Of a stretch of 64,000 nucleotides of DNA, positions 44,687 to 54,969 are shown in pieces; position 1 is the first letter of the stretch; each line of letters starts with the position of its first letter. Under the pieces are notes generated by a model. It was not told where the DNA came from. It made no database searches and was given only the letters and a program-made list of their open reading frames with translations. Location of the stretch: NCBI RefSeq assembly GCF_900454535.1, contig NZ_UGSP01000001.1:741501-805500 (forward strand), written 5' to 3'. The translations under genes were made by a program, and so were the position numbers. Origin of the DNA: Avibacterium avium. Lineage in GTDB: Bacteria > Pseudomonadota > Gammaproteobacteria > Enterobacterales > Pasteurellaceae.

Positions 44687-47551
44687 ATGGCTAAAATTGC
44701 AGAAAATCCGCTTGTGTTAGTTGACGGATCGTCTTATTTGTATCGTGCGTTCCACGCGTTTCCACCGCTCACCAACTCCCTTGGCGAGCCAACGGGGGCG
44801 ATGTATGGCGTGTTGAATATGCTGAAAAGTTTGATTGCGCAGGTGCAGCCGAGTCATATTGCGGTGGTTTTTGATGCTAAAGGGAAAACTTTCCGTGATG
44901 AATTATTTGAGCAATATAAATCGCACCGTCCGCCGATGCCTGATGATTTGCGCAAGCAAATTCAGCCCTTGCACGCCATTATCAAAGCCCTTGGCATTCC
45001 GCTTTTATCTATTGAAGGTGTGGAAGCGGACGATGTTATCGGCACGCTTGCGGTGCAGGCTTCTCAGGCAGGCAAAAAAGTGTTGATTAGCACGGGTGAT
45101 AAGGATATGGCGCAGTTGGTGGACGATAACATTATGCTCATCAACACAATGAATAACAGCCTGCTGGATCGCGAGGGCGTGATTGAAAAATATGGCATTC
45201 CGCCTGAGTTAATTATTGATTATTTAGCCTTAATGGGCGACAGCGCGGACAATATTCCCGGTGTGGCTGGTGTGGGTGAAAAAACCGCGCTTGGGCTTTT
45301 GCAAGGCATTGGCAGTATGGCTGAGATTTATGCCAATTTAGAAAAAGTGGCGGAGCTGCCCATTCGCGGTGCGAAAAAATTAGGCGAAAAATTGCTTGCC
45401 GCCAAAGCTGATGCGGATTTGTCTTACATTCTTGCGACGATCAAAACCGATGTGCCCTTAGCGGTGAAGCCAGAAGAACTCACGCTTGGGCAAAATCAGC
45501 GCGATGAATTAGTGGAATATTTCGCGCGCTATGAGTTTAAGCGTTGGCTGAATGAAGTGATGGACGGCGAAAGCGGTTTAACCAAAGGGGATTTGCAAAG
45601 CGCCAAATTTGCCACGCCGACAGCACAAAATGAAAATGCGACAAAAAGTGCGGTGAAAAATTCGGTAAAAATCGACCGCACTTTGTATGAAACCGTGAAT
45701 AGCCAAGCCAAGCTCGATGAATGGCTGAATAAAATTCAGCACGCCAAACTCATTGCGGTGGATACGGAAACCGATAATTTAGACGTAATGCAAGCGAACT
45801 TGGTAGGTATTTCTTTTGCTTTAGAAAATGGCGAAGCCTGCTATATCCCCCTTGATCATTTGCACGAAGTGGCGCGTGAAAGTCAATCGCAAGGGGATTT
45901 GTTCGGCAGCGCAGACGCAACTGAAACCTGTTTTGAACGTGTGCCGAGCCAGTTAGACAAGCAGCAATGTTTAGCGGCGCTCAAGCCTTTATTGGAAAAT
46001 CCAAAGATTGAAAAAGTGGGGCAAAATATCAAATACGATCTCACCGTATTCGCCAATCACGGCATTGCGCTGCAAGGCGTGCGTTTCGACACCATGTTGG
46101 AATCCTATGTGCTAAACAGCACAGGGCGACACAATATGGACGAGCTTGCCAAACGCCATTTAGATCATCAAACCATTGAATTTGAAGCCATTGCTGGCAA
46201 GGGCAAAAAGCAGCTCACTTTTGATAAAATTGCTATCGAACAAGCTAGTGAATATGCCGCGGAAGATGCGGACATCACAATGAAATTGCACCAAACCCTA
46301 TGGCCAGAATTGGCACGAACGGAAAGTTTGGTGAAGTTATTTGATGACATCGAAATGCCGTTAGTGGGCGTGTTATCACGCATTGAACGCAATGGGGTGT
46401 TGGTGGACAGCCAAACCTTGCTCGCACAATCGCAAGAAATTAGCGAAAAATTGACCGCACTTGAAAGCCAAGTGCATCAGGCGGCAGGGGAAAATTTCAA
46501 CCTTGCGTCCACCAAACAATTACAAGAAATCCTGTTTGAAAAGCTTGGTTTACCGATTATTGCCAAAACGCCAAAAGGCGCGCCTTCCACCAATGAAGAA
46601 GTGCTGGAAGAGTTGGCGCAACAAGGGCATATTGTGCCGAAATTGCTTATTGAACACCGTGGTTTAGCGAAGTTGAAATCCACTTATACGGACAAACTTC
46701 CGCTGATGATTAATCCACGCACGGGGCGGATTCACACCTCTTATCATCAAGCGGTAACAGCAACGGGGCGACTTTCGTCTAGCGATCCAAACTTGCAGAA
46801 TATCCCTATTCGTAATGAAGAGGGACGCCGCATTCGCCAAGCCTTTATTGCACGCGAAGGCTATAAAATTATCGCAGCGGATTATTCTCAAATCGAACTG
46901 CGCATAATGGCGCATTTATCGCAAGATCAAGGCTTGATTAGTGCATTCCAGCAAGGCAAGGATATTCACCGTTCCACCGCGGCAGAAATTTTCGGCGTCC
47001 CCCTTGATGAAGTAACCAGCGAACAACGCCGCAGTGCCAAAGCCATTAACTTCGGCTTGATTTACGGAATGAGTGCCTTCGGGCTGTCCCGCCAACTAGG
47101 TATTCCACGTGCGGACGCACAAAAATATATGGATTTGTACTTCCAACGCTACCCCGGTGTGCAAACCTTTATGACCGATATTCGCGAAAAAGCCAAACAG
47201 CAAGGCTATGTGGAAACCTTGTTCGGACGCCGTTTGTATCTGCCTGAGATTCAATCGAGTAACGCAATGCGCAGAAAAGGCGCAGAGCGTGTGGCGATTA
47301 ACGCCCCAATGCAAGGCACGGCGGCGGATATTATTAAGCGTGCGATGATCGCCATTGACAGCGCCATTGCACAAGATCCGAATATCGCAATGATTATGCA
47401 GGTTCACGATGAATTGGTATTTGAAGTGAACGCAGCGCAGATTGCCCATTACAGCGATCTCATTCAATCCCTAATGGAAAATGCCGCAGAGCTTGTTGTG
47501 CCACTGATTGTCGATGTGGGCGTGGGCAATAACTGGGACGAAGCCCATTAA
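44687..47551 (+). CDS. polA: PolA, DNA polymerase I
   Basis: Repair and Okazaki-fragment polymerase of 954 residues. Domains: 5'-3' exonuclease (about 1-300, [32 protein letters not shown]), 3'-5' exonuclease (about 345-530, with the intact VDTETDNLD motif) and polymerase (about 540-954: motif [16 protein letters not shown], motif [15 protein letters not shown], motif C VHDEL). A linker of about 40 residues (300-345) between the two exonuclease domains is encoded partly by two head-to-head USS at 45645-45686. A Pasteurellaceae USS also lies just upstream at about 44632. Confidence 0.98.
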   Translation: MAKIAENPLVLVDGSSYLYRAFHAFPPLTNSLGEPTGAMYGVLNMLKSLIAQVQPSHIAVVFDAKGKTFRDELFEQYKSHRPPMPDDLRKQIQPLHAIIKALGIPLLSIEGVEADDVIGTLAVQASQAGKKVLISTGDKDMAQLVDDNIMLINTMNNSLLDREGVIEKYGIPPELIIDYLALMGDSADNIPGVAGVGEKTALGLLQGIGSMAEIYANLEKVAELPIRGAKKLGEKLLAAKADADLSYILATIKTDVPLAVKPEELTLGQNQRDELVEYFARYEFKRWLNEVMDGESGLTKGDLQSAKFATPTAQNENATKSAVKNSVKIDRTLYETVNSQAKLDEWLNKIQHAKLIAVDTETDNLDVMQANLVGISFALENGEACYIPLDHLHEVARESQSQGDLFGSADATETCFERVPSQLDKQQCLAALKPLLENPKIEKVGQNIKYDLTVFANHGIALQGVRFDTMLESYVLNSTGRHNMDELAKRHLDHQTIEFEAIAGKGKKQLTFDKIAIEQASEYAAEDADITMKLHQTLWPELARTESLVKLFDDIEMPLVGVLSRIERNGVLVDSQTLLAQSQEISEKLTALESQVHQAAGENFNLASTKQLQEILFEKLGLPIIAKTPKGAPSTNEEVLEELAQQGHIVPKLLIEHRGLAKLKSTYTDKLPLMINPRTGRIHTSYHQAVTATGRLSSSDPNLQNIPIRNEEGRRIRQAFIAREGYKIIAADYSQIELRIMAHLSQDQGLISAFQQGKDIHRSTAAEIFGVPLDEVTSEQRRSAKAINFGLIYGMSAFGLSRQLGIPRADAQKYMDLYFQRYPGVQTFMTDIREKAKQQGYVETLFGRRLYLPEIQSSNAMRRKGAERVAINAPMQGTAADIIKRAMIAIDSAIAQDPNIAMIMQVHDELVFEVNAAQIAHYSDLIQSLMENAAELVVPLIVDVGVGNNWDEAH

Positions 47552-47580
47552 TTCGCATTGATAAGCGTGCAATCAGAAAA

Positions 47581-47625
47581 ACAAAGTGCGGTGAAAAATT
47601 TCCATTTTTTCCACCGCACTTTTGT
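47581..47625 (+). terminator. Inverted-USS terminator between polA and aspA
   Basis: ACAAAGTGCGGTG (47581-47593) and CACCGCACTTTTGT (47612-47625), with T-rich flanks on both strands. The genes converge, so it can end both transcripts. Confidence 0.88.
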
Positions 47626-47648
47626 TATGTTAATAGTGCTATCTCAGC

Positions 47649-49073
47649 TTATTCATCAAGGAATTTTTTCGCTTTGTAACGCGGATTCATCAGATTTTCT
47701 AAAGAGAGAATATCGTCAAGTTGCTCTTCTGTGAGCAAGCCACGTTCTAGCACCACTTCGCGCACGCTTCGGCCTGTTTCTGCACAAATCTTACCGACAA
47801 TATCACCATTGTGGTGGCCGATAAACGGATTGAGATAAGTAACAATGCCGATAGAATTTAGTACATAGTTACGGCATACGTCTGCGTTTACGGTGATGCC
47901 ATTCACGCATTTATCACGCAAGTTCACACACGCATTGCTAAGAAGTGAAATGGATTCAAACATTGCTTGACCAATCACTGGTTCCATTACGTTAAGCTGT
48001 AATTGCCCAGCTTCGGCGGCGAAAGTTACGGTGGTGTCGTTACCGATCACTTTAAAGCACACTTGGTTCACCACTTCTGGCACAACAGGGTTTACTTTAG
48101 CTGGCATAATGGACGAACCTGCTTGTAATTCTGGCAAGTTGATTTCATTTAGCCCTGCTCTTGGACCTGAAGATAAAAGACGTAAGTCATTACACACTTT
48201 GGATAATTTCACCGCGGTGCGTTTTAAGGCACTGTGAACCATCACATAAGCGCCGCAGTCGGAAGTGGCTTCGATTAGGTTTTCAGAAGGCACACAAGGC
48301 AGTTGGCTTACTTCAGCAAGGTATTTCACCGCCAGTTCCGCATAGCCTTCAGGAGTGTTTAAGCCCGTACCAATGGCGGTTGCGCCAAGATTAACTTCAA
48401 GCAGTAATTTTGCTGTGCGTTTTAGGTTACGCACTTCTTCTTCCAATAACACAGAGAAAGCTTTAAATTCTTGCCCTACGGTCATTGGCACGGCATCTTG
48501 TAATTGGGTGCGTCCCATTTTTAGCACATCGGCAAACTCTTTGGCTTTGGCTTCAAAACCTTTTTGTAGATAGCGGATATTTTTCAGCAAGTGCATAATG
48601 CTGTTATATACCGCAATGCGGAAGCCCGTTGGGTAGGCGTCATTGGTGGATTGGCTGGCATTAACGTGATCCATTGGATCGATAATGTCGTATTCGCCTT
48701 TTTTATGCCCGAGCAATTCCAACGCAAGGTTAGCAATCACTTCATTGGTGTTCATATTCACGGAAGTGCCTGCACCGCCTTGATACACATCTGTTGGGAA
48801 TTGATCCATACAGCGTCCATTTTCTAGCACTTCATCACAGGCTTTGACAATGGCATTGGCAATTTTTTTCGGAATAGCCCCTAGCTCACCATTGGCTAGC
48901 GCGGTGGCTTTTTTCACCATCACCATTCCGCGTACAAATTCTGGCACATCAGAAATGGTATCATCTGAAATGTTGAAATTTTCCATTGCGCGCAACGTGT
49001 GAATGCCCCAGTAGGCATCATTTGGCACTTCGCGTTCACCTAATAAATCCACTTCTGTTCTTACATCTTTCAT
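47649..49073 (-). CDS. aspA: AspA, aspartate ammonia-lyase
   Basis: Converts L-aspartate to fumarate and ammonia; in anaerobic growth this feeds fumarate respiration. It has 474 residues. The fumarase/aspartase signature [16 protein letters not shown] is intact, as are [18 protein letters not shown] and the His/Thr residues in [20 protein letters not shown]. Promoter elements lie directly upstream: a TATAAT at 49112-49107 and a CRP/FNR-type site at -41.5. Confidence 0.97.
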   Translation of the reverse strand: MKDVRTEVDLLGEREVPNDAYWGIHTLRAMENFNISDDTISDVPEFVRGMVMVKKATALANGELGAIPKKIANAIVKACDEVLENGRCMDQFPTDVYQGGAGTSVNMNTNEVIANLALELLGHKKGEYDIIDPMDHVNASQSTNDAYPTGFRIAVYNSIMHLLKNIRYLQKGFEAKAKEFADVLKMGRTQLQDAVPMTVGQEFKAFSVLLEEEVRNLKRTAKLLLEVNLGATAIGTGLNTPEGYAELAVKYLAEVSQLPCVPSENLIEATSDCGAYVMVHSALKRTAVKLSKVCNDLRLLSSGPRAGLNEINLPELQAGSSIMPAKVNPVVPEVVNQVCFKVIGNDTTVTFAAEAGQLQLNVMEPVIGQAMFESISLLSNACVNLRDKCVNGITVNADVCRNYVLNSIGIVTYLNPFIGHHNGDIVGKICAETGRSVREVVLERGLLTEEQLDDILSLENLMNPRYKAKKFLDE

Positions 49074-49106
49074 TTTTATACCCCTATTTTGGTAGAAAGT
49101 GCCTAT

Positions 49107-49148
49107 ATTATACGGATTTCATTGGGAGAAATGTTTGAACTAGATCAC
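49107..49148 (-). promoter_or_regulatory. aspA promoter with CRP/FNR-type site
   Basis: On the minus strand TATAAT (49112-49107) gives a start near 49100. GTGAT-CTAG-TTCAA at 49148-49135 is centred at -41.5. It reads as a CRP site (TGTGA then TCAAA, one mismatch) or as a two-mismatch FNR site. E. coli aspA is likewise under CRP/FNR-type control. Confidence 0.68.
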
Positions 49149-49255
49149 ATTGCCAAAAAGGTATGCTTGATATTAATTTATCTTTCGCATTAGTTTTTTT
49201 AGGGCAAAATAGAAAAAATTTACGAATTTTTCACCGCACTTTATTTTTATATTAT

Positions 49256-49269
49256 TTGATTTAGATCAA
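49256..49269. promoter_or_regulatory. Perfect FNR box
   Basis: TTGAT-TTAG-ATCAA matches the FNR consensus at all ten defined positions. It lies 191 bases before nrdD and 182 bases before aspA; FNR control of anaerobic nrdD expression is well known in other bacteria. No good -10 element sits at the exact class II distance on either side. Confidence 0.7.
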
Positions 49270-49286
49270 ATAATATTGTGATTTAT

Positions 49287-49301
49287 TGAGAATTGTTCTC
49301 A
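49287..49301. promoter_or_regulatory. Fur-like 7-1-7 palindrome
   Basis: TGAGAAT-T-GTTCTCA is a perfect inverted repeat (outer six pairs) matching most positions of the Fur core TGATAAT-n-ATTATCA. It lies between the FNR box and nrdD. Confidence 0.45.
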
Positions 49302-49460
49302 TCTTTTCTTCATAAAATAGGCCTGAAAAATCAATAAATTCACCTGTTTTTTGGCTAAAAAAGCATCTTTTTATACATCATTTCAGCCAGTTGAATTTAG
49401 TAAAATATCTATATATAGTGCTTCCAAGATTAGAAAGACACAAGATATAGGGGTTGTACA

Positions 49461-51587
49461 ATGAGTTCGTTTTTTGTGATTAAACGCGATGGTTCACGCG
49501 CACAATTCGATATTCAGCGCATCATCAATGCTATTCGTAAAGCGGCATTAGCGGTTGGCATTGAACAGGACGATTATTGGCAAAAAATGGGGCAACAGGT
49601 TGCCAATGGCATTTTTGCTAAGTATCAGCAGGAAATTGACATTCACGACATTCAGCGGCTGGTTGAAAATCAGTTAATGGCGAGTGATTATCCGCAAGTA
49701 GCACGCGCCTATATTGAATATCGCCACGATCGTGATTTAGCGCGGGAAAAGCGTAGCCAGCTTACGCGTGAAATTGAAGGGCTGATTGAGCAAAGCAATG
49801 TGGAATTGCTCAATGAAAATGCTAACAAAGACGCCAAAGTGATCCCAACGCAGCGGGATTTGCTGGCAGGCATTGTAGCGAAACATTATGCTAAGCGTTA
49901 CATTCTGCCGCGTGATGTGGTGGAAGCCCACGAAAAAGGGGAAATTCATTATCACGATTTGGACTATGCGCCATTCTTCCCAATGTTTAATTGTATGTTG
50001 GTGGATCTCAAAGGAATGCTCACCCAAGGTTTTAAAATGGGCAATGCAGAAATTGAACCACCGAAATCCATCGGGACGGCAACAGCGGTTACCGCACAGA
50101 TTATTGCCCAAGTCGCGAGCCATATTTACGGCGGTACAACCATTAATCGCATTGATGAAGTGCTTGCACCCTATGTGCAACTGAGTTATGAAAAGCATTT
50201 AAAAACTGCCCAGCAATGGAATGTACCTGAGCCTGAAAATTATGCCAAGGCGTTGATTGAAAAAGATTGTTTTGATGCGTTCCAATCCTTGGAATATGAA
50301 GTGAATACGCTTCACACGTCCAACGGACAAACCCCTTTTGTTACCTTTGGTTTTGGTTTAGGCACGAGCTGGCAAGCGCGTTTAATTCAGCAAGCCATTT
50401 TGCGCAACCGCATTCGTGGCTTAGGTAAAAATCACAAAACCCCCGTTTTCCCGAAATTGGTCTTTACCATTAAAAAAGGCGTAAACCAACAAGCTGGCGA
50501 TCCTAATTACGACATCAAACAATTGGCGTTGGAATGTGCTTCTAAACGAATGTATCCCGATATACTCAATTATGAACAAGTGGTCAAAGTAACAGGCTCT
50601 TTCAAAGCCCCAATGGGCTGCCGCAGTTTTTTAGGCGCGTATGAACAAGAGGGCGAATTACAGCACGATGGACGCAACAACCTTGGCGTAGTTAGCCTGA
50701 ATTTACCGCGTATCGCGCTTGAAGCCAAAGGCGATGAGCAGCGTTTTTATGCCTTACTTGATGAACGCCTTGCCATCGCGAAAAAAGCCTTAATGACACG
50801 CATTGCTTGCCTTGAAAACACCAAAGCACGAGTTGCCCCTATTTTATATATGGAAGGAGCGTGTGGCGTGCGATTGAAAGCTGATGACAACGTGGCGGAG
50901 ATCTTCAAAAATGGACGTGCTTCCATTTCTCTTGGCTATATTGGCATTCACGAAACCATCAACGCGCTTTATCCGCAGCATCATATTTACGATGATGAAC
51001 AATTGCGACAAAAAGGCATTGCGATTGTGGAATATTTAGCCCAAGCCACCAAACAATGGCGACAAGAAACTGGTTACGCGTTTAGCCTTTATTCCACCCC
51101 AAGCGAAAATTTATGCGATCGTTTCTGTCGTTTAGACACCAAACAATTTGGCGTGATAACAGGTGTAACCGACAAAGGCTATTACACCAACAGCTATCAT
51201 TTAGATGTGGAGAAAAAGGTTAATCCTTACGACAAACTGGATTTTGAAATGCCTTACCCACCACTGGCGAACGGCGGATTTATTTGCTACGGCGAATATC
51301 CCAATATTCAGCACAATCTCAAAGCCTTAGAAGATGTCTGGGATTACAGCTACGACCGCGTGCCTTACTACGGCACTAACACACCGATTGATGAATGCTA
51401 TGAATGTGGTTTCACTGGCGAATTTCACTGCACCAGCAAAGGCTTCACCTGCCCTAAATGCGGCAACCACGACAGCGAAAAAGTTTCCGTCACCCGCCGA
51501 GTCTGCGGCTACCTAGGCAGCCCAGACGCCAGACCGTTTAATGCAGGAAAGCAGGAAGAGGTGAAAAGAAGAGTGAAGCATTTATAG
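49461..51587 (+). CDS. nrdD: NrdD, anaerobic ribonucleoside-triphosphate reductase
   Basis: Class III ribonucleotide reductase of 708 residues, making dNTPs without oxygen by a glycyl radical. An ATP-cone domain fills about residues 1-95 (FFVIKRDGSRAQFDIQRII). The C-terminal zinc site has the CxxC pairs in ECYECGFTG and CPKCGNH, and the radical glycine is in RRVCGYLGSPDARPFN (about residue 683). It needs the activase NrdG, whose gene lies downstream but is separated by 918 bases of repeat sequence. FNR- and Fur-like sites lie upstream. Confidence 0.98.
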   Translation: MSSFFVIKRDGSRAQFDIQRIINAIRKAALAVGIEQDDYWQKMGQQVANGIFAKYQQEIDIHDIQRLVENQLMASDYPQVARAYIEYRHDRDLAREKRSQLTREIEGLIEQSNVELLNENANKDAKVIPTQRDLLAGIVAKHYAKRYILPRDVVEAHEKGEIHYHDLDYAPFFPMFNCMLVDLKGMLTQGFKMGNAEIEPPKSIGTATAVTAQIIAQVASHIYGGTTINRIDEVLAPYVQLSYEKHLKTAQQWNVPEPENYAKALIEKDCFDAFQSLEYEVNTLHTSNGQTPFVTFGFGLGTSWQARLIQQAILRNRIRGLGKNHKTPVFPKLVFTIKKGVNQQAGDPNYDIKQLALECASKRMYPDILNYEQVVKVTGSFKAPMGCRSFLGAYEQEGELQHDGRNNLGVVSLNLPRIALEAKGDEQRFYALLDERLAIAKKALMTRIACLENTKARVAPILYMEGACGVRLKADDNVAEIFKNGRASISLGYIGIHETINALYPQHHIYDDEQLRQKGIAIVEYLAQATKQWRQETGYAFSLYSTPSENLCDRFCRLDTKQFGVITGVTDKGYYTNSYHLDVEKKVNPYDKLDFEMPYPPLANGGFICYGEYPNIQHNLKALEDVWDYSYDRVPYYGTNTPIDECYECGFTGEFHCTSKGFTCPKCGNHDSEKVSVTRRVCGYLGSPDARPFNAGKQEEVKRRVKHL

Positions 51588-51760
51588 GTGAGGAATGACG
51601 TGAGAATTTTTGTTTAAGGGTTAAATTTCTTTTTTCTTTGGGATTAATAACGGGGTTCGCCGTTGGCGACTTCCTTTCTTTTGCTTGCTCAAAAGAAAGT
51701 AGGCAAAGAAAAAAGCCCCCGACTAAATTGCTAATCTTCATTTTTAACAAATTTTCTTAA

Positions 51761-52149
51761 CGAAAAGTAAGCCCATACTCGCTACGCTGCGTTCAGGCGT
51801 TACTTTTCTAAAAATTTGTTAAAAATGAAGGCAATTTACACGGGAGATTATGACACGCTTTCAATAGGTTGCACCTACCAATCCCCCTCTTTAGCAAAGA
51901 GGGGTTAGGGGAGATTTGTTCTTAACTTTACCACCTACGAGCCGTAGGTGGTTAGATAACACAGCCACGCCGTGGCTGGGGCGAGAAAATTTTCTTTGTA
52001 CTTTCTAACTTCTAACAAATTCAAAGAATTTCCACCGCACTTTAAATTTGCCCCAACCGAATTTCCCCGTCCAAACCGCCCGAATGGAGATAAAATTTTT
52101 AGAAAAGTAACGCCTGAACGCAGCGTAGCGAGTATGGGCTTACTTTTCG
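51761..52149. repeat. 57-bp perfect inverted repeats 275 bp apart
   Basis: 51761-51817 is the exact reverse complement of 52093-52149 (arms start CGAAAAGTAAGCCCATACTC and end CTAAAAATTT). The enclosed 275 bases hold three small hairpins and one USS at about 52033. Identity of the arms suggests recent origin or correction by recombination; the enclosed block could invert. Confidence 0.95.
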
Positions 52150-52184
52150 TGAAGAAAATTTTATTGGAATGAGGAAAAGTGAGT

Positions 52185-52285
52185 TCGTCAAATTTCTCAC
52201 TTACAGACAAGGAATTTTGTTGAAGACAGAACTCCAGTACGGCAAGACAAAATAACGCAGTCTGGAAGTAAGAGAAATTTGACGA
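52185..52285. repeat. Second inverted repeat in the nrdD-nrdG element
   Basis: TCGTCAAATTTCTC at 52185 with ACTTACAGAC after it faces GTCTGGAAGTAAGAGAAATT then TGACGA at 52260-52285. The arms match except for one substitution and a 2-base gap; the loop is 51 bases. Confidence 0.85.
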
Positions 52286-52505
52286 TGATCGGGGTTCTTT
52301 TCTTTGCTTACTCTCTTTTGGGTAAGCAAAAGAAAGAAAGTCGCCAACAGCGAAATCCGTTATTAATTACAAAGAAAAAAGTGATTTAACGATGAAACTA
52401 AAACTCACTTTCTTCGTTCAGGAACGCAAAATAAAGTAGGTCTCCAACGGCGAAACCCGTTATTAATCACAAAGAAAAAATTAATTATTTAAGATAAAAA
52501 ATAAA

Positions 52506-52976
52506 ATGAACTACCTCCAATATTATCCCGTTGACATCGTAAACGGCGAAGGCACGCGTTGCACTTTATTTGTGAGCGGCTGTGAACACGCTTGCAAAGG
52601 CTGTTACAACCAAAAAAGCTGGTCATTCAGTGCAGGCGTTCCCTTTGATAAAGCAATGGAAGATCAAATTATTCGCGATCTACAAGATCAACGGATTAAA
52701 CGGCAAGGGCTTAGCTTATCAGGCGGCGATCCCTTACACCCGAGAAACGTGCCGACCTTGCTCGCCTTAGTCAAACGGGTCAAAACAGAATGCCCAGATA
52801 AAGACATTTGGCTTTGGACAGGCTACAAACTCGCCGAACTTAACGATCTCCAACGCCAAATGCTGCCCTATATTGATGTTCTCATTGACGGCAAATTTAT
52901 CAAAGAACAAGCCGATCCTGCGCTTATTTGGCGTGGTTCAGCAAATCAGGTGATTTATCGGTTTAAGGTGGAGTAG
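52506..52976 (+). CDS. nrdG: NrdG, activating enzyme of the anaerobic ribonucleotide reductase
   Basis: Radical-SAM enzyme of 156 residues that generates the glycyl radical on NrdD. The iron-sulfur site is CEHACKGCY (C-x3-C-x2-C, about residues 26-33), followed by the SAM-binding LSLSGGDPLHP. It is in the same direction as nrdD, but the 918-base repeat block between them makes a single transcript doubtful. No clear promoter is visible in the last 60 bases, which are A-rich. Confidence 0.96.
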   Translation: MNYLQYYPVDIVNGEGTRCTLFVSGCEHACKGCYNQKSWSFSAGVPFDKAMEDQIIRDLQDQRIKRQGLSLSGGDPLHPRNVPTLLALVKRVKTECPDKDIWLWTGYKLAELNDLQRQMLPYIDVLIDGKFIKEQADPALIWRGSANQVIYRFKVE

Positions 52977-53012
52977 GGGAACTACCTTGATTGAAAGCTA
53001 GGGGAACGCGGT

Positions 53013-53375
53013 CTATTTATTTTCTATCAAGCCAAAACTCTCCGCCACCAGCTCCCATAACAATTTCTCATCAATCTCAGTGAGATTTAAACTTACCCAA
53101 TGAGTTTTATTCATATGATAGGCGGGATAAATTCCTTTTATCATTCGTAGCGCGCCAATCATTTCAGGAGCGGCTTTGACATTTAGTACCCAAAGAATTT
53201 CTGAGCCGTTTAAGCCGATTTTTTCAGCGCTGATATTCATTAAAATAGCGAACCATTTACGGTTCTTGATATGGCGGAAAACTGCATATTGGGGAAATTG
53301 TTTCCATAAATATTCGGGTTGAATTTGATATTTTTGCGCGATTTGTTTTATTACGCTATCAGCAGAAATTGTCAT
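53013..53375 (-). CDS. MmcQ/YjbR-family protein
   Basis: Protein of 120 residues. The conserved pattern of the YjbR family is visible: Tyr near AVFRHIKNRKWFAILMN, VLNVKAAPEMIGALR, and the C-terminal KTHWVSLNL with the Trp-Val-x-Leu pattern, then the final helix ELVAESFGLI. YjbR proteins have a CyaY-like fold and were suggested to bind DNA; function is unknown. A single gene transcribed against nrdG and the SIMPL gene. Confidence 0.85.
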   Translation of the reverse strand: MTISADSVIKQIAQKYQIQPEYLWKQFPQYAVFRHIKNRKWFAILMNISAEKIGLNGSEILWVLNVKAAPEMIGALRMIKGIYPAYHMNKTHWVSLNLTEIDEKLLWELVAESFGLIENK

Positions 53376-53544
53376 TTTGATGGCTCAGTGTATGAAAAAG
53401 TTGTGAAAAGTGCGGTGAATTTTTAGCATATTTTTATCTGTAATAAAATAGTCAGAAAGGATTTAGCAATGGATTAGGGGGAACTATTTTAGCTAACCAT
53501 TGTCTATGTACAGAACCCATTTTATTGTAACAATAAGGAATTTT

Positions 53545-54243
53545 ATGCGTTTAGGTTATTTATCATTAGTATTATTGGCCTTGCCTTTGACGGCATTTTC
53601 AGCAGAATCGGTAGAAAAACAGAATATCGTCAGTTTTTCAGTGGAGGTGGAGCAGGAGATTTCGCACGATTTGTTAAAAGCCACGTTATTTACACAAGCG
53701 GAAAATAAAGATTTAGCGGCGGCAAATAATGAAGTGAGCAAAAAAATTAATCGTGCTTTTGAGATTTTGAAAGCCTACCCTGATGTGGAATTGCGTGATA
53801 ATTCGCGTAGCACGCAGATTCGCTACGATGATAAAGGTAAGCAAAATGGCTGGGTTGCGCGCGGACAGCTAGCGTTGCAAAGCAAAAATAGCGAAAGTTT
53901 GTCAAAAGCGATCACTGAGCTAAATGGCATTTTAGCGATCGAATATGTGGATTCTGAAGTTTCTTCTGCGGCGATTAGTCAAGTAGAAGATCAAATGATG
54001 CAACAAGCGCTGACGCGACTAAACCGCAAAGCCACATTAATTCAGCAATCTTTAGGGGCGAAAGGCTATCAAATTGTGAATTTGAATATTCGTACCCCGA
54101 TGGAAAGTGGACGTTTTGTGGCTCGCCCTTACGCAGCAATGGCAAAAATGGCCAGTCCCGCTTCAAGCGAGGTTCAGCTTAGTAATGGAAAAGCGAATGT
54201 GCGCGCAAGTATTGAGGCGAAAATTCAGCTTATTCAGGAATAA
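53545..54243 (+). CDS. SIMPL-domain (DUF541) periplasmic protein
   Basis: Protein of 232 residues from the ATG at 53545 (AAGGA upstream), where a signal peptide begins (LGYLSLVLLALPLTAFSA, cleavage before ES). The SIMPL pattern follows: FSVEVEQEISHDLLKATLF at the start, a long helical centre (NNEVSKKINRAFEIL) and ASIEAKIQLIQE at the end. E. coli YggE, of the same family, is linked to oxidative stress. The stop overlaps a short open stretch before slyD, which follows within 62 bases and may be co-transcribed. Confidence 0.85.
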   Translation: MRLGYLSLVLLALPLTAFSAESVEKQNIVSFSVEVEQEISHDLLKATLFTQAENKDLAAANNEVSKKINRAFEILKAYPDVELRDNSRSTQIRYDDKGKQNGWVARGQLALQSKNSESLSKAITELNGILAIEYVDSEVSSAAISQVEDQMMQQALTRLNRKATLIQQSLGAKGYQIVNLNIRTPMESGRFVARPYAAMAKMASPASSEVQLSNGKANVRASIEAKIQLIQE

Positions 54244-54305
54244 TGACAGTTCGCCCTATTTTCGATACAATAGGGCTTGTTTTAAATAAGCCAATGAGGT
54301 CTAAA

Positions 54306-54899
54306 ATGAAAGTTGCAAAAAATGTAGTGGTGAGCATTGCTTATCAAGTTCGTACTCAAGATGGTGTGCTTGTAGATGAAGCGCCAGTAAATCAACCATT
54401 AGAGTATTTACAAGGACATAATAACTTGGTGATCGGGTTAGAAAAGGCCCTTGAAGGTAAATCTGTTGGGGATAAATTTGAGGTTCGCGTTAAACCGGAT
54501 GAAGGTTACGGGGAATATAATGAAAATTTAGTGCAACGTGTGCCAAAAGAAGTGTTTGTTGGTGTAGATGAGCTTGTTGCTGGAATGCGTTTTATCGCAG
54601 AAACCGATGTCGGTCCATTGCCAGTGGTGATCACGGAAGTCGGTGATAAGGATGTCGTGGTGGATGGAAACCATATGCTTGCTGGTCAAGAGTTATTATT
54701 CGATGTAGAAGTGGTAGGAACTCGTGAAGCGACCTTAGAAGAAATCGCACACGGGCATATTCACCAAGAAGGTGGCTGCTGCGGTGGACACGGTGATAGC
54801 GATGAGCAAGGCCACGGTTGTGGTTGTGGCGGTCATCACCATCATCACGACCACGATCACGACCATCACGGTGGTGGTTGCTGTGGCGGTAAGCACTAA
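54306..54899 (+). CDS. slyD: SlyD, FKBP-type peptidyl-prolyl isomerase and nickel chaperone
   Basis: Protein of 197 residues from the ATG at 54306. The FKBP domain is split by an insert-in-flap chaperone domain in the usual way (YLQGHNNLVIGLEKALEGKS, VKPDEGYGEYNENLVQRVPK, VVDGNHMLAGQELLFDVEV). The C-terminal tail is rich in His and Cys (GGCCGGHGDSDEQGHGCGCG and then a His/Asp run), giving strong Ni2+ binding for hydrogenase or urease maturation. Its terminator has been split by an IS element. Confidence 0.96.
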   Translation: MKVAKNVVVSIAYQVRTQDGVLVDEAPVNQPLEYLQGHNNLVIGLEKALEGKSVGDKFEVRVKPDEGYGEYNENLVQRVPKEVFVGVDELVAGMRFIAETDVGPLPVVITEVGDKDVVVDGNHMLAGQELLFDVEVVGTREATLEEIAHGHIHQEGGCCGGHGDSDEQGHGCGCGGHHHHHDHDHDHHGGGCCGGKH

Positions 54900-54917
54900 T
54901 TTAGTGAGATTGGCAAG

Positions 54918-54929
54918 AAAAAGAGCGGT
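54918..54929 (+). terminator. Left arm of the slyD terminator, split by the IS
   Basis: AAAAAGAGCGGT (54918-54929) is the exact complement of ACCGCTCTTTTT at 56361-56372 on the other side of the IS. Without the IS the two arms would form a terminator stem with a loop of about 20 bases. Confidence 0.85.
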
Positions 54930-54969
54930 GAAAATGATCTGCCCCCAAAAAGTTAGACTATATTCTAAT

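Larger units (their letters stand above)
51631..52480. repeat. Compound palindromic element between nrdD and nrdG
   Basis: The left end (51637-51680, GGGATTAATAACGGGGTTCGC then CGTTGGCGAC, TTCCTTTC) is repeated in inverted form at 52325-52379 and 52428-52480 (AACGGCGAAACCCGTTATTAA). Inside are a CTTTCTTTTG/CAAAAGAAAG hairpin, a 57-base inverted repeat pair, and short hairpins: CCCCTCTTT/AAAGAGGGG at 51884, CCACCTACG/CGTAGGTGG at 51931 and CAGCCACG/CGTGGCTG at 51962. A second long inverted repeat lies at 52185-52285. No convincing gene is present; short open frames here follow the repeats. Confidence 0.88.

Noticed and set aside
51538-52210. Short open frames in the nrdD-nrdG repeat element
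   Set aside because: They run through palindromes, have no ribosome binding sites and no family resemblance.
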